DNA from: Acanthosoma haemorrhoidale | Taxonomy: Eukaryota > Arthropoda > Insecta > Hemiptera > Acanthosomatidae | DNA: 64,000 nucleotides | Reading direction: 5' to 3' | NCBI GenBank assembly: GCA_930367205.1 | Contig: OV884011.1 | Location: 40,313,754-40,377,753 of the forward strand | Shown here: positions 1-11,931 of the stretch, in pieces | How positions within the stretch are numbered: position 1 is the first letter of the stretch | Layout: the number at the start of each line of letters is the position of its first letter | Made by a program: the position numbers and the translations under genes | The notes under the pieces: generated by a model | What the model saw: only the letters and a program-made list of their open reading frames with translations | What the model was told of the DNA's origin: nothing | Databases searched by the model: none

Positions 1-63
1 AGAAAAAAATTTAACAACATTATATAGGATACAATATCAAGAATATTTACAAATTACACAGCT

Positions 64-479
64 TCAGTTGACTCTTTCACAAGCATCGATCCAATCATTG
101 TAGACATCGATTGGTTCCGTTAAGAAATGGGCTGACGTCTGAAAATCTTCTCTGCAAACTCTGCATTTGATTGTCCCAACAGAAAATTTCCGTTCTCTAC
201 AAAATGAGAATACATTTGAGTAAATGAAGATTTGAATAAATAAGATACTAAATAATCAATAATTGATATATATTTCAATAACAAATTCTTTTACACGGTT
301 TGAGATACATTTAAATGTTTTTTACGATACCAACATAGGTATATAAGATAAAAATCAACTTACATAGCAACATCACATGATTTTGGATGGTTGCAGAACG
401 GGCAGTCGAATTCGACGTCAAGGGCCACGATCGTTTTCCTTTTTGTGGGCGGTTTCCTGCTGCTCTTGCGTCTACCCAT
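64..479 (-). CDS. ELOF1: ELOF1/Elf1 transcription elongation factor, unit 1
   Basis: Two coding exons (complement of 364-479 then 64-196) are joined over a 167-bp GT-AG intron (gtaag donor, ttttgtag acceptor, phase 2) and give 82 residues. The protein starts [15 protein letters not shown], the basic tail typical of ELOF1. A zinc ribbon follows with Cys26/Cys29 (CPFCNH) and Cys50/Cys53 (CRVC), the same positions as in human ELOF1. The conserved end [13 protein letters not shown] is present. The family binds elongating RNA polymerase II and supports elongation and transcription-coupled repair in the nucleus. The ATG is preceded by a splice acceptor (cttttgcag) only 2 nt upstream, so a 5'UTR intron is expected. 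The segment DVAIERKFSVG is diverged from canonical ELOF1 (DVKMDRARNTG), so this may be a derived paralogue. Residue 55 is Glu. The predicted transcription start is 1697. Confidence 0.93.
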
Positions 480-1168
480 TTCTGCAAAAGAAAACATATA
501 AATTAGATGGATTGTGGGCCAAAATGAGGAAAATATAGAAAGTATTACACTTTTTAAAGAACATGTGGGTGAGTGTTTTTGTGATCTTTGGAAGGGGGGC
601 GGGTAATCCTATGAAGCCTTTTTGTTTTGATACCACCCATGATATATTTGCATCCACAAGTTTTTAGGCTTTATACTATGAAGCTCTTTTGCTGGGCGAA
701 TAAATTGTGTAAAACAGAAATGAATGAGCACAATTATTTTTCCAGGTTATTAGTACGCTATTACTTAAGAAGAAGTTTCATCGCAATAATTTTATGAAAT
801 GGTGGATTTCTTAATATTTTTCCAATTCGTAATTTTATTATTCTAAGAACTTACAACTTTGAAATTATGAAAAGTAAGTAGATACCTCGCAGAAAAAAGC
901 ATTACTTTTTATTATTAAGAGGTACAGAACATAAACAAACTTGAGACCAACTGAATCCATAACAAAACGCGACCAACAAGTAGATATTTTAAAAGATTTG
1001 GACTGGCTCAGGATGAAAAGAGGTTCATTTGAGTTTTGTCTGTCAACTAGTGTTGGTAGATCCTAAAAGAACGAGGCGGATTCAGTAACAGCACCCGTAC
1101 AGCGTTTAAGGATTCAAGAGGGTGGGTGGGATTCATGCCATGCCCCCCGTAGCCCAAGTATTACTCAC

Positions 1169-1218
1169 CTTTGCGGCTTAGAAGAGGCGAGGTATGAGCT
1201 GATACGGGCAAGAGGACT
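1169..1218 (-). other. Predicted internal 5'UTR exon of ELOF1 (unit 1; repeated in every unit)
   Basis: Reading the minus strand, ctaattgtag precedes a 50-nt ATG-free segment that ends GCAAAG at a gtgagtaa donor. Both splice sites are strong and sit between the predicted first exon and the coding exon. Copies lie at 4131-4180, 7103-7152 and so on in each unit. It could be constitutive, alternative or unused. Units 19 and 20 carry a 4-bp insertion just inside the downstream intron. Confidence 0.4.
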
Positions 1219-1607
1219 CTACAATTAGAAAGAGTCAAAAATGCTCTTGTCTTATTTGGATATTACGGCAACTATCGGCCTTTAGCCTAATTATTGAAGA
1301 TTCGGCCAATTACAAGACATCCGTTTAGGACATGAAGAGAGGAGCAAGAAAAGGATCTATGAGCACTCATGATTAAGCTACATAAACAGGAGAGAACACT
1401 ATAGACTGTGCGAAACACGTGGTCACTGAAGGTAGGTGAACTTCCAAGAGCACTAAGAAGAAGTAGTTGAAAATCTAGTTTATTTATTATTTTCTCACGC
1501 GAAATATTTAAATTTAAGTTTTCCCCTTTGAGCTCCCTACCACGGCACACTACAAAGTTGGCTACTATTCTTTTTTAACGTTTATATGTAATAATTATTG
1601 TACTCAC

Positions 1608-1697
1608 CTTAGTTTGTAGATATCTCAAGTAGCAGTGGCTTCAGTTGAGTATAGCTCCTATCTCGGCAACGTTTCCTTCAGTGTCCAGGTACGAACT
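1608..1697 (-). promoter_or_regulatory. Predicted ELOF1 initiator and first 5'UTR exon (unit 1; repeated in every unit)
   Basis: On the minus strand a TCAGTT initiator (A at 1697) is followed by 90 nt with no ATG, ending CTAAG at a perfect gtgagta donor (1607-1601). Joined to the acceptor at the coding exon it would give AAGAAATGG, a good start context. The equivalent +1 positions are 4659, 7631, 10603, 16090, 19052, 22023, 24992, 27952, 30911, 33880, 36496, 39465, 42081, 45050, 47666, 50635, 53251, 55871 and 58491. No TATA box is seen. The assignment rests on motifs and splice-site logic only. Confidence 0.5.
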
Positions 1698-2206
1698 GAC
1701 CTTTCTGGGGAGGGTGCATGGGGCGTACGACCCCTCCCCTCTTTTTAGTAGAAAGTGCATCTTCCTCTAGGTATATGGAGGGGGTGTGGAGTTCATTTTA
1801 AACATTTTAAGAATACTACTTTTTTTTTATATTGTCATAATCACTTGACTCGGAATCAGACCTACTTGAACTCACCACTATTCTTTTAGCTCAGTTACAC
1901 AAATATATTTTGTTTATGTAGAATAGATCCCACAAGAATTACCAAATATTTCAAAGAAACTTTAATTATCTCAAACTTGATTGGAAAATTGCAACAGAAT
2001 ATCAAATGCACCTAGTAGGATGCAATAAACACCCTTATCCTTTTAATAATGTAAACTTTTAGTACCAATAATGTTAGCAAATGTTTATTTTTAATACCTA
2101 TTGATGAACTGACAGGACTTTTTTTCTCAACAGATATAGATTCACTTTCTGATCCAACTAATGATTAATCGTATAATCCTCAAACATATCAAAATATGCT
2201 GGCTAA

Positions 2207-2494
2207 GTGTTGAATACGATTATAACCCGTAAAGTAGTACCAGTGAATGTTAACGTGGATAAAAGTTGTACTATATTTTTACGTTTTACTTCAAAAGGTA
2301 TAAAAATGAACAATAAATTCCTTAGCAGTTTAATTAGCAATAAAACAGGCATCATGCAAGACAAGTTAAATGTAACACGTGTACATTTACTAGATGAAGC
2401 AGAGAAAGATGCTTTGGCCTTAAAAAAGGACCTTAGGAAAAAGTTACCTTTTCCATTCCCCCCAATCTTTCTGTTCATCCTCGTCCCGGCTTAG
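2207..2494 (+). other. Uncertain plus-strand open frame in the spacer (recurs in 19 units)
   Basis: A 95-codon frame opens after a stop at 2204 with GTG; the first ATG is at 2306, leaving 62 codons. The product is unrecognised, lysine-rich (DEAEKDALALKKDLRKK) and has a hydrophobic proline-rich end. A plus-strand acceptor-like ctcaacag lies about 100 bp upstream. All 19 copies stay open, but the differences between copies (Ile/Met, Thr/Ala, Gln/Leu, Ala/Val, Asn/Ile, Phe/Ile) are amino-acid changing, which argues against constraint. It may be a gene fragment or chance. Confidence 0.15.
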
Positions 2495-2708
2495 ATGCCA
2501 TAAACTAGTGGACCATAATTGGCAACACCTCTTATTCTACAGGGTAGATAGATGATAACCCTACAAATATATTTACCTCCCCTTCCATTAAAAACCTTCA
2601 CAGGCTTTGGAAACCAATTATTTTTTAGCTAAACTACAAGTAAATCATGCACAATAGATTTATCTGGTATTTTTAGGTTAATGAATAAGAAGGTTATTTT
2701 TAAAAATA

Positions 2709-2714
2709 TTTATT
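2709..2714 (-). terminator. Candidate polyadenylation signal for the unit 2 ELOF1 copy
   Basis: An AATAAA on the minus strand lies about 310 nt past the stop codon of the ELOF1 copy at 3026-3441, and I saw no nearer canonical signal. It is repeated at the same offset in each unit. The 3' end of each transcript would then fall in the neighbouring unit's spacer. Confidence 0.3.
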
Positions 2715-3025
2715 TTAGAATCAATTATAATGAGCCAATTACAATCTCATACATGAGAAATCCCCTTATATTTATAAAAGGATATACATTTATATCTATT
2801 ACACATTAAACTATAGAACATTCAAAGCGTCAGTTTAAAAATTAAAATTAATTTGTACAATTAAATGTAACTAATACAATAGTGTGATTTACCATTAATG
2901 TCCAAATTTTACATTACACTGATAACATAAAAACAAAGAAATACTATTCTATTAAACATAATAGAAAAAAATTTAACAACATTATATAGGATACAATATC
3001 AAGAATATTTACAAATTACACAGCT

Positions 3026-3441
3026 TCAGTTGACTCTCTCACAAGCATCGATCCAATCATTGTAGACATCGATTGGTTCCGTTAAGAAATGGGCTGACGT
3101 CTGAAAATCTTCTCTGCAAACTCTGCATTTGATTGTCCCAACAGAAAATTTCCGTTCTCTACAAAATGAGAATACATTTGAGTAAATGAAGATTTGAATA
3201 AATAAGATACTAAATAATCAATAATTGATATATATTTCAATAACAAATTCTTTTACACGGTTTGAGATACATTTAAATGTTTTTTACGATACCAACATAG
3301 GTATATAAGATAAAAATCAACTTACATAGCAACATCACATGATTTTGGATGGTTGCAGAACGGGCAGTCGAATTCGACGTCAAGGGCCACGATCGTTTTC
3401 CTTTTTGTGGGCGGTTTCCTGCTGCTCTTGCGTCTACCCAT
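3026..3441 (-). CDS. ELOF1: ELOF1, unit 2
   Basis: Exons are the complement of 3326-3441 and 3026-3158, with a 167-bp intron. The predicted protein is identical to that of unit 1; the codon for residue 79 is GAG instead of GAA (silent). It has Glu55 and Thr59 and all four zinc ligands. Confidence 0.93.
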
Positions 3442-4668
3442 TTCTGCAAAAGAAAACATATAAATTAGATGGATTGTGGGCCAAAATGAGGAAAATATAG
3501 AAAGTATTACACTTTTTAAAGAACATGTGGGTGAGTGTTTTTGTGATCTTTGGAAGGGGGGCGGGTAATCCTATGAAGCCTTTTTGTTTTGATACCACCC
3601 ATGATATATTTGCATCCACAAGTTTTTAGGCTTTATACTATGAAGCTCTTTTGCTGGGCGAATAAATTGTGTAAAACAGAAATGAATGAGCACAATTATT
3701 TTTCCAGGTTATTAGTACGCTATTACTTAAGAAGAAGTTTCATCGCAATAATTTTATGAAATGGTGGATTTCTTAATATTTTTCCAATTCGTAATTTTAT
3801 TATTCTAAGAACTTACAACTTTGAAATTATGAAAAGTAAGTAGATACCTCGCAGAAAAAAGCATTACTTTTTATTATTAAGAGGTACAGAACATAAACAA
3901 ACTTGAGACCAACTGAATCCATAACAAAACGCGACCAACAAGTAGATATTTTAAAAGATTTGGACTGGCTCAGGATGAAAAGAGGTTCATTTGAGTTTTG
4001 TCTGTCAACTAGTGTTGGTAGATCCTAAAAGAACGAGGCGGATTCAGTAACAGCACCCGTACAGCGTTTAAGGATTCAAGAGGGTGGGTGGGATTCATGC
4101 CATGCCCCCCGTAGCCCAAGTATTACTCACCTTTGCGGCTTAGAAGAGGCGAGGTATGAGCTGATACGGGCAAGAGGACTCTACAATTAGAAAGAGTCAA
4201 AAATGCTCTTGTCTTATTTGGATATTACGGCAACTATCGGCCTTTAGCCTAATTATTGAAGATTCGGCCAATTACAAGACATCCGTTTAGGACATGAAGA
4301 GAGGAGCAAGAAAAGGATCTATGAGCACTCATGATTAAGCTACATAAACAGGAGAGAACACTATAGACTGTGCGAAACACGTGGTCACTGAAGGTAGGTG
4401 AACTTCCAAGAGCACTAAGAAGAAGTAGTTGAAAATCTAGTTTATTTATTATTTTCTCACGCGAAATATTTAAATTTAAGTTTTCCCCTTTGAGCTCCCT
4501 ACCACGGCACACTACAAAGTTGGCTACTATTCTTTTTTAACGTTTATATGTAATAATTATTGTACTCACCTTAGTTTGTAGATATCTCAAGTAGCAGTGG
4601 CTTCAGTTGAGTATAGCTCCTATCTCGGCAACGTTTCCTTCAGTGTCCAGGTACGAACTGACCTTTCT

Positions 4669-4701
4669 GGGGAGGGTGCATGGGGCGTACCACCCCTCCC
4701 C
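4669..4701. promoter_or_regulatory. GC-rich imperfect hairpin / CACCC-GGGGAGGG element upstream of the ELOF1 start (unit 2)
   Basis: GGGGAGGGTG and CACCCCTCCCC flank a 12-nt GC-rich spacer in otherwise AT-rich DNA. On the minus strand the element begins about 10 bp upstream of the TCAGTT initiator. CACCC and GGGGAGGGG are typical binding sites of Sp/KLF zinc-finger activators, so this is a candidate proximal promoter. It is present in all units; unit 1 has one change in the right arm (1707-1739), and unit 20 has the left arm converted to an unbroken G run near 58501. Confidence 0.4.
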
Positions 4702-5987
4702 TCTTTTTAGTAGAAAGTGCATCTTCCTCTAGGTATATGGAGGGGGTGTGGAGTTCATTTTAAACATTTTAAGAATACTACTTTTTTTTTATATTGTCAT
4801 AATCACTTGACTCGGAATCAGACCTACTTGAACTCACCACTATTCTTTTAGCTCAGTTACACAAATATATTTTGTTTATGTAGAATAGATCCCACAAGAA
4901 TTACCAAATATTTCAAAGAAACTTTAATTATCTCAAACTTGATTGGAAAATTGCAACAGAATATCAAATGCACCTAGTAGGATGCAATAAACACCCTTAT
5001 CCTTTTAATAATGTAAACTTTTAGTACCAATAATGTTAGCAAATGTTTATTTTTAATACCTATTGATGAACTGACAGGACTTTTTTTCTCAACAGATATA
5101 GATTCACTTTCTGATCCAACTAATGATTAATCGTATAATCCTCAAACATATCAAAATATGCTGGCTAAGTGTTGAATACGATTATAACCCGTAAAGTAGT
5201 ACCAGTGAATGTTAACGTGGATAAAAGTTGTACTATATTTTTACGTTTTACTTCAAAAGGTATAAAAATGAACAATAAATTCCTTAGCAGTTTAATTAGC
5301 AATAAAACAGGCATCATGCAAGACAAGTTAAATGTAACACGTGTACATTTACTAGATGAAGCAGAGAAAGATGCTTTGGCCTTAAAAAAGGACCTTAGGA
5401 AAAAGTTACCTTTTCCATTCCCCCCAATCATTCTGTTCATCCTCGTCCCGGCTTAGATGCCATAAACTAGTGGACCATAATTGGCAACACCTCTTATTCT
5501 ACAGGGTAGATAGATGATAACCCTACAAATATATTTACCTCCCCTTCCATTAAAAACCTTCACAGGCTTTGGAAACCAATTATTTTTTAGCTAAACTACA
5601 AGTAAATCATGCACAATAGATTTATCTGGTATTTTTAGGTTAATGAATAAGAAGGTTATTTTTAAAAATATTTATTTTAGAATCAATTATAATGAGCCAA
5701 TTACAATCTCATACATGAGAAATCCCCTTATATTTATAAAAGGATATACATTTATATCTATTACACATTAAACTATAGAACATTCAAAGCGTCAGTTTAA
5801 AAATTAAAATTAATTTGTACAATTAAATGTAACTAATACAATAGTGTGATTTACCATTAATGTCCAAATTTTACATTACACTGATAACATAAAAACAAAG
5901 AAATACTATTCTATTAAACATAATAGAAAAAAATTTAACAACATTATATAGGATACAATATCAAGAATATTTACAAATTACACAGCT

Positions 5988-6413
5988 TCAGTTGACTCTC
6001 TCACAAGCATCGATCCAATCATTGTAGACATCGATTGGTTCCGTTAAGAAATGGGCTGACTTCTGAAAATCTGCTCTGCAAACTCTGCATTTGATTGTCC
6101 CAACAGAAAATTTCCGTTCTCTAAAAAATGAGAATACATTTGAGTAAATGAAGATTTGAATAAATAAGATACTAAATAATCAATAAATAAAATAATTGAT
6201 ATATATTTCAATAACAAATTATTTTACACGGTTTGAGATTCATTTAATTTTTTTTTTACGATACCAACATAGGTATATAAGATAAAAATCAACTTACATA
6301 GCAACATCACATGATTTTGGATGGTTGCAGAACGGGCAGTCGAATTCGACGTCAAGGGCCACGATCGTTTTCCTTTTTGTGGGCGGTTTCCTGCTGCTCT
6401 TGCGTCTACCCAT
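5988..6413 (-). CDS. ELOF1: ELOF1, unit 3 (Ala55, Lys59 variant)
   Basis: Exons are the complement of 6298-6413 and 5988-6120. The intron is 177 bp because of a 10-bp insertion (aataaataaaataattg form), and its acceptor reads ttttttag. Two replacements follow the second CXXC: Glu55 to Ala and Thr59 to Lys, so CREDFQTS becomes CRADFQKS. Thr59 is the FQT threonine found in human ELOF1, so this copy may differ functionally. It shares both changes with unit 4. Confidence 0.92.
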
Positions 6414-8959
6414 TTCTGCAAAAGAAAACATATAAATTAGATGGATTGTGGGCCAAAATGAGGAAAATATAGAAAGTATTACACTTTTTAAAGAACATGT
6501 GGGTGAGTGTTTTTGTGATCTTTGGAAGGGGGGCGGGTAATCCTATGAAGCCTTTTTGTTTTGATACCACCCATGATATATTTGCATCCACAAGTTTTTA
6601 GGCTTTATACTATGAAGCTCTTTTGCTGGGCGAATAAATTGTGTAAAACAGAAATGAATGAGCACAATTATTTTTCCAGGTTATTAGTACGCTATTACTT
6701 AAGAAGAAGTTTCATCGCAATAATTTTATGAAATGGTGGATTTCTTAATATTTTTCCAATTCGTAATTTTATTATTCTAAGAACTTACAACTTTGAAATT
6801 ATGAAAAGTAAGTAGATACCTCGCAGAAAAAAGCATTACTTTTTATTATTAAGAGGTACAGAACATAAACAAACTTGAGACCAACTGAATCCATAACAAA
6901 ACGCGACCAACAAGTAGATATTTTAAAAGATTTGGACTGGCTCAGGATGAAAAGAGGTTCATTTGAGTTTTGTCTGTCAACTAGTGTTGGTAGATCCTAA
7001 AAGAACTAGGCGGATTCAGTAACAGCACCCGTACAGCGTTTAAGGATTCAAGAGGGTGGGTGGGATTCATGCCATGCCCCCCGTAGCCCAAGTATTACTC
7101 ACCTTTGCGGCTTAGAAGAGGCGAGGTATGAGCTGATACGGGCAAGAGGACTCTACAATTAGAAAGAGTCAAAAATGCTCTTGTCTTATTTGGATATTAC
7201 GGCAACTATCGGCCTTTAGCCTAATTATTGAAGATTCGGCCAATTACAAGACATCCGTTTAGGACATGAAGAGAGGAGCAAGAAAAGGATCTATGAGCAC
7301 TCATGATTAAGCTACATAAACAGGAGAGAACACTATAGACTGTGCGAAACACGTGGTCACTGAAGGTAGGTGAACTTCCAAGAGCACTAAGAAGAAGTAG
7401 TTGAAAATCTAGTTTATTTATTATTTTCTCACGCGAAATATTTAAATTTAAGTTTTCCCCTTTGAGCTCCCTACCACGGCACACTACAAAGTTGGCTACT
7501 ATTCTTTTTTAACGTTTATATGTAATAATTATTGTACTCACCTTAGTTTGTAGATATCTCAAGTAGCAGTGGCTTCAGTTGAGTATAGCTCCTATCTCGG
7601 CAACGTTTCCTTCAGTGTCCAGGTACGAACTGACCTTTCTGGGGAGGGTGCATGGGGCGTACCACCCCTCCCCTCTTTTTAGTAGAAAGTGCATCTTCCT
7701 CTAGGTATATGGAGGGGGTGTGGAGTTCATTTTAAACATTTTAAGAATACTACTTTTTTTTTATATTGTCATAATCACTTGACTCGGAATCAGACCTACT
7801 TGAACTCACCACTATTCTTTTAGCTCAGTTACACAAATATATTTTGTTTATGTAGAATAGATCCCACAAGAATTACCAAATATTTCAAAGAAACTTTAAT
7901 TATCTCAAACTTGATTGGAAAATTGCAACAGAATATCAAATGCACCTAGTCGGATGCAATAAACACCCTTATCCTTTTAATAATGTAAACTTTTAGTACC
8001 AATAATGTTAGCAAATGTTTATTTTTAATACCTATTGATGAACTGACAGGACTTTTTTTCTCAACAGATATAGATTCACTTTCTGATCCAACTAATGATT
8101 AATCGTATAATCCTCAAACATATCAAAATATGCTGGCTAAGTGTTGAATACGATTATAACCCGTAAAGTAGTACCAGTGAATGTTAACGTGGATAAAAGT
8201 TGTACTATATTTTTACGTTTTACTTCAAAAGGTATAAAAATGAACAATAAATTCCTTAGCAGTTTAATTAGCAATAAAACAGGCATCATGCAAGACAAGT
8301 TAAATGTAACACGTGTACATTTACTAGATGAAGCAGAGAAAGATGCTTTGGCCTTAAAAAAGGACCTTAGGAAAAAGTTACCTTTTCCATTCCCCCCAAT
8401 CATTCTGTTCATCCTCGTCCCGGCTTAGATGCCATAAACTAGTGGACCATAATTGGCAACACCTCTTATTCTACAGGGTAGATAGATGATAACCCTACAA
8501 ATATATTTACCTCCCCTTCCATTAAAAACCTTCACAGGCTTTGGAAACCAATTATTTTTTAGCTAAACTACAAGTAAATCATGCACAATAGATTTATCTG
8601 GTATTTTTAGGTTAATGAATAAGAAGGTTATTTTTAAAAATATTTATTTTAGAATCAATTATAATGAGCCAATTACAATCTCATACATGAGAAATCCCCT
8701 TATATTTATAAAAGGATATACATTTATATCTATTACACATTAAACTATAGAACATTCAAAGCGTCAGTTTAAAAATTAAAATTAATTTGTACAATTAAAT
8801 GTAACTAATACAATAGTGTGATTTACCATTAATGTCCAAATTTTACATTACACTGATAACATAAAAACAAAGAAATACTATTCTATTAAACATAATAGAA
8901 AAAAATTTAACAACATTATATAGGATACAATATCAAGAATATTTACAAATTACACAGCT

Positions 8960-9385
8960 TCAGTTGACTCTCTCACAAGCATCGATCCAATCATTGTAGA
9001 CATCGATTGGTTCCGTTAAGAAATGGGCTGACTTCTGAAAATCTGCTCTGCAAACTCTGCATTTGATTGTCCCAACAGAAAATTTCCGTTCTCTAAAAAA
9101 TGAGAATACATTTGAGTAAATGAAGATTTGAATAAATAAGATACTAAATAATCAATAAATAAAATAATTGATATATATTTCAATAACAAATTATTTTACA
9201 CGGTTTGAGATTCATTTAATTTTTTTTTTACGATACCAACATAGGTATATAAGATAAAAATCAACTTACATAGCAACATCACATGATTTTGGATGGTTGC
9301 AGAACGGGCAGTCGAATTCGACGTCAAGGGCCACGATCGTTTTCCTTTTTGTGGGCGGTTTCCTGCTGCTCTTGCGTCTACCCAT
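8960..9385 (-). CDS. ELOF1: ELOF1, unit 4 (Ala55, Lys59 variant)
   Basis: Exons are the complement of 9270-9385 and 8960-9092, with a 177-bp intron. It carries the same Ala55/Lys59 pair as unit 3 and no other unit does, which marks units 3 and 4 as a recent local duplication. Confidence 0.92.
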
Positions 9386-11931
9386 TTCTGCAAAAGAAAA
9401 CATATAAATTAGATGGATTGTGGGCCAAAATGAGGAAAATATAGAAAGTATTACACTTTTTAAAGAACATGTGGGTGAGTGTTTTTGTGATCTTTGGAAG
9501 GGGGGCGGGTAATCCTATGAAGCCTTTTTGTTTTGATACCACCCATGATATATTTGCATCCACAAGTTTTTAGGCTTTATACTATGAAGCTCTTTTGCTG
9601 GGCGAATAAATTGTGTAAAACAGAAATGAATGAGCACAATTATTTTTCCAGGTTATTAGTACGCTATTACTTAAGAAGAAGTTTCATCGCAATAATTTTA
9701 TGAAATGGTGGATTTCTTAATATTTTTCCAATTCGTAATTTTATTATTCTAAGAACTTACAACTTTGAAATTATGAAAAGTAAGTAGATACCTCGCAGAA
9801 AAAAGCATTACTTTTTATTATTAAGAGGTACAGAACATAAACAAACTTGAGACCAACTGAATCCATAACAAAACGCGACCAACAAGTAGATATTTTAAAA
9901 GATTTGGACTGGCTCAGGATGAAAAGAGGTTCATTTGAGTTTTGTCTGTCAACTAGTGTTGGTAGATCCTAAAAGAACTAGGCGGATTCAGTAACAGCAC
10001 CCGTACAGCGTTTAAGGATTCAAGAGGGTGGGTGGGATTCATGCCATGCCCCCCGTAGCCCAAGTATTACTCACCTTTGCGGCTTAGAAGAGGCGAGGTA
10101 TGAGCTGATACGGGCAAGAGGACTCTACAATTAGAAAGAGTCAAAAATGCTCTTGTCTTATTTGGATATTACGGCAACTATCGGCCTTTAGCCTAATTAT
10201 TGAAGATTCGGCCAATTACAAGACATCCGTTTAGGACATGAAGAGAGGAGCAAGAAAAGGATCTATGAGCACTCATGATTAAGCTACATAAACAGGAGAG
10301 AACACTATAGACTGTGCGAAACACGTGGTCACTGAAGGTAGGTGAACTTCCAAGAGCACTAAGAAGAAGTAGTTGAAAATCTAGTTTATTTATTATTTTC
10401 TCACGCGAAATATTTAAATTTAAGTTTTCCCCTTTGAGCTCCCTACCACGGCACACTACAAAGTTGGCTACTATTCTTTTTTAACGTTTATATGTAATAA
10501 TTATTGTACTCACCTTAGTTTGTAGATATCTCAAGTAGCAGTGGCTTCAGTTGAGTATAGCTCCTATCTCGGCAACGTTTCCTTCAGTGTCCAGGTACGA
10601 ACTGACCTTTCTGGGGAGGGTGCATGGGGCGTACCACCCCTCCCCTCTTTTTAGTAGAAAGTGCATCTTCCTCTAGGTATATGGAGGGGGTGTGGAGTTC
10701 ATTTTAAACATTTTAAGAATACTACTTTTTTTTTATATTGTCATAATCACTTGACTCGGAATCAGACCTACTTGAACTCACCACTATTCTTTTAGCTCAG
10801 TTACACAAATATATTTTGTTTATGTAGAATAGATCCCACAAGAATTACCAAATATTTCAAAGAAACTTTAATTATCTCAAACTTGATTGGAAAATTGCAA
10901 CAGAATATCAAATGCACCTAGTCGGATGCAATAAACACCCTTATCCTTTTAATAATGTAAACTTTTAGTACCAATAATGTTAGCAAATGTTTATTTTTAA
11001 TACCTATTGATGAACTGACAGGACTTTTTTTCTCAACAGATATAGATTCACTTTCTGATCCAACTAATGATTAATCGTATAATCCTCAAACATATCAAAA
11101 TATGCTGGCTAAGTGTTGAATACGATTATAACCCGTAAAGTAGTACCAGTGAATGTTAACGTGGATAAAAGTTGTACTATATTTTTACGTTTTACTTCAA
11201 AAGGTATAAAAATGAACAATAAATTCCTTAGCAGTTTAATTAGCAATAAAACAGGCATCATGCAAGACAAGTTAAATGTAACACGTGTACATTTACTAGA
11301 TGAAGCAGAGAAAGATGCTTTGGCCTTAAAAAAGGACCTTAGGAAAAAGTTACCTTTTCCATTCCCCCCAATCTTTCTGTTCATCCTCGTCCCGGCTTAG
11401 ATGCCATAAACTAGTGGACCATAATTGGCAACACCTCTTATTCTACAGGGTAGATAGATGATAACCCTACAAATATATTTACCTCCCCTTTCATTAAAAA
11501 CCTTCACAGGCTTTGGAAACCAATTATTTTTTAGCTAAACTACAAGTAAATCATGCACAATAGATTTATCTGGTATTTTTAGGTTAATGAATAAGAAGGT
11601 TATTTTTAAAAATATTTATTTTAGAATCAATTATAATGAGCCAATTACAATCTCATACATGAGAAATCCCCTTATATTTATAAAAGGATATACATTTATA
11701 TCTATTACACATTAAACTATAGAACATTCAAAGCGTCAGTTTAAAAATTAAAATTAATTTGTACAATTAAATGTAACTAATACAATAGTGTGATTTACCA
11801 TTAATGTCCAAATTTTACATTACACTGATAACATAAAAACAAAGAAATACTATTCTATTAAACATAATAGAAAAAAATTTAACAACATTATATAGGATAC
11901 AATATCAAGAATATTTACAAATTACACAGCT

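Larger units (their letters stand above)
1740..2962. other. Unit 1 spacer: AT-rich upstream DNA, no confirmed gene
   Basis: This is the part of the unit upstream of the ELOF1 promoter and downstream of the next unit's stop codon. It holds a plus-strand open frame (2207-2494), a plausible minus-strand polyadenylation signal (2709-2714) and AT-rich sequence. I recognise no RNA gene or known protein. The same spacer recurs in every unit up to unit 19; in unit 20 it is cut at 58756. Confidence 0.6.

Noticed and set aside
472..657. 61-codon minus-strand frame just upstream of ELOF1 exon 1
   Set aside because: It lies in the predicted 5'UTR intron and runs through the splice acceptor out of frame with ELOF1 in most units.
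1273..1305. U2-snRNA-like 5' sequence (atcggcctttagcctaat)
   Set aside because: The resemblance is limited to about 15 bases; the branch-site recognition sequence and Sm site of U2 are absent and the context is the interior of an intron.
1287..1550. 87-codon minus-strand frame repeated in every unit
   Set aside because: It lies in the predicted first intron of ELOF1, resembles no known protein and has no start-site support; its persistence simply reflects the identity of the repeat units.
2203..2478. 91-codon minus-strand frame in each spacer
   Set aside because: It overlaps the plus-strand frame on the opposite strand, has low-complexity Ser/Phe composition and no recognisable domain.
6224..6421. 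65-codon frame beginning [11 protein letters not shown]
   Set aside because: It is an alternate-frame shadow of ELOF1 exon 1 and its intron; the ELOF1 frame matches a known family over both exons.
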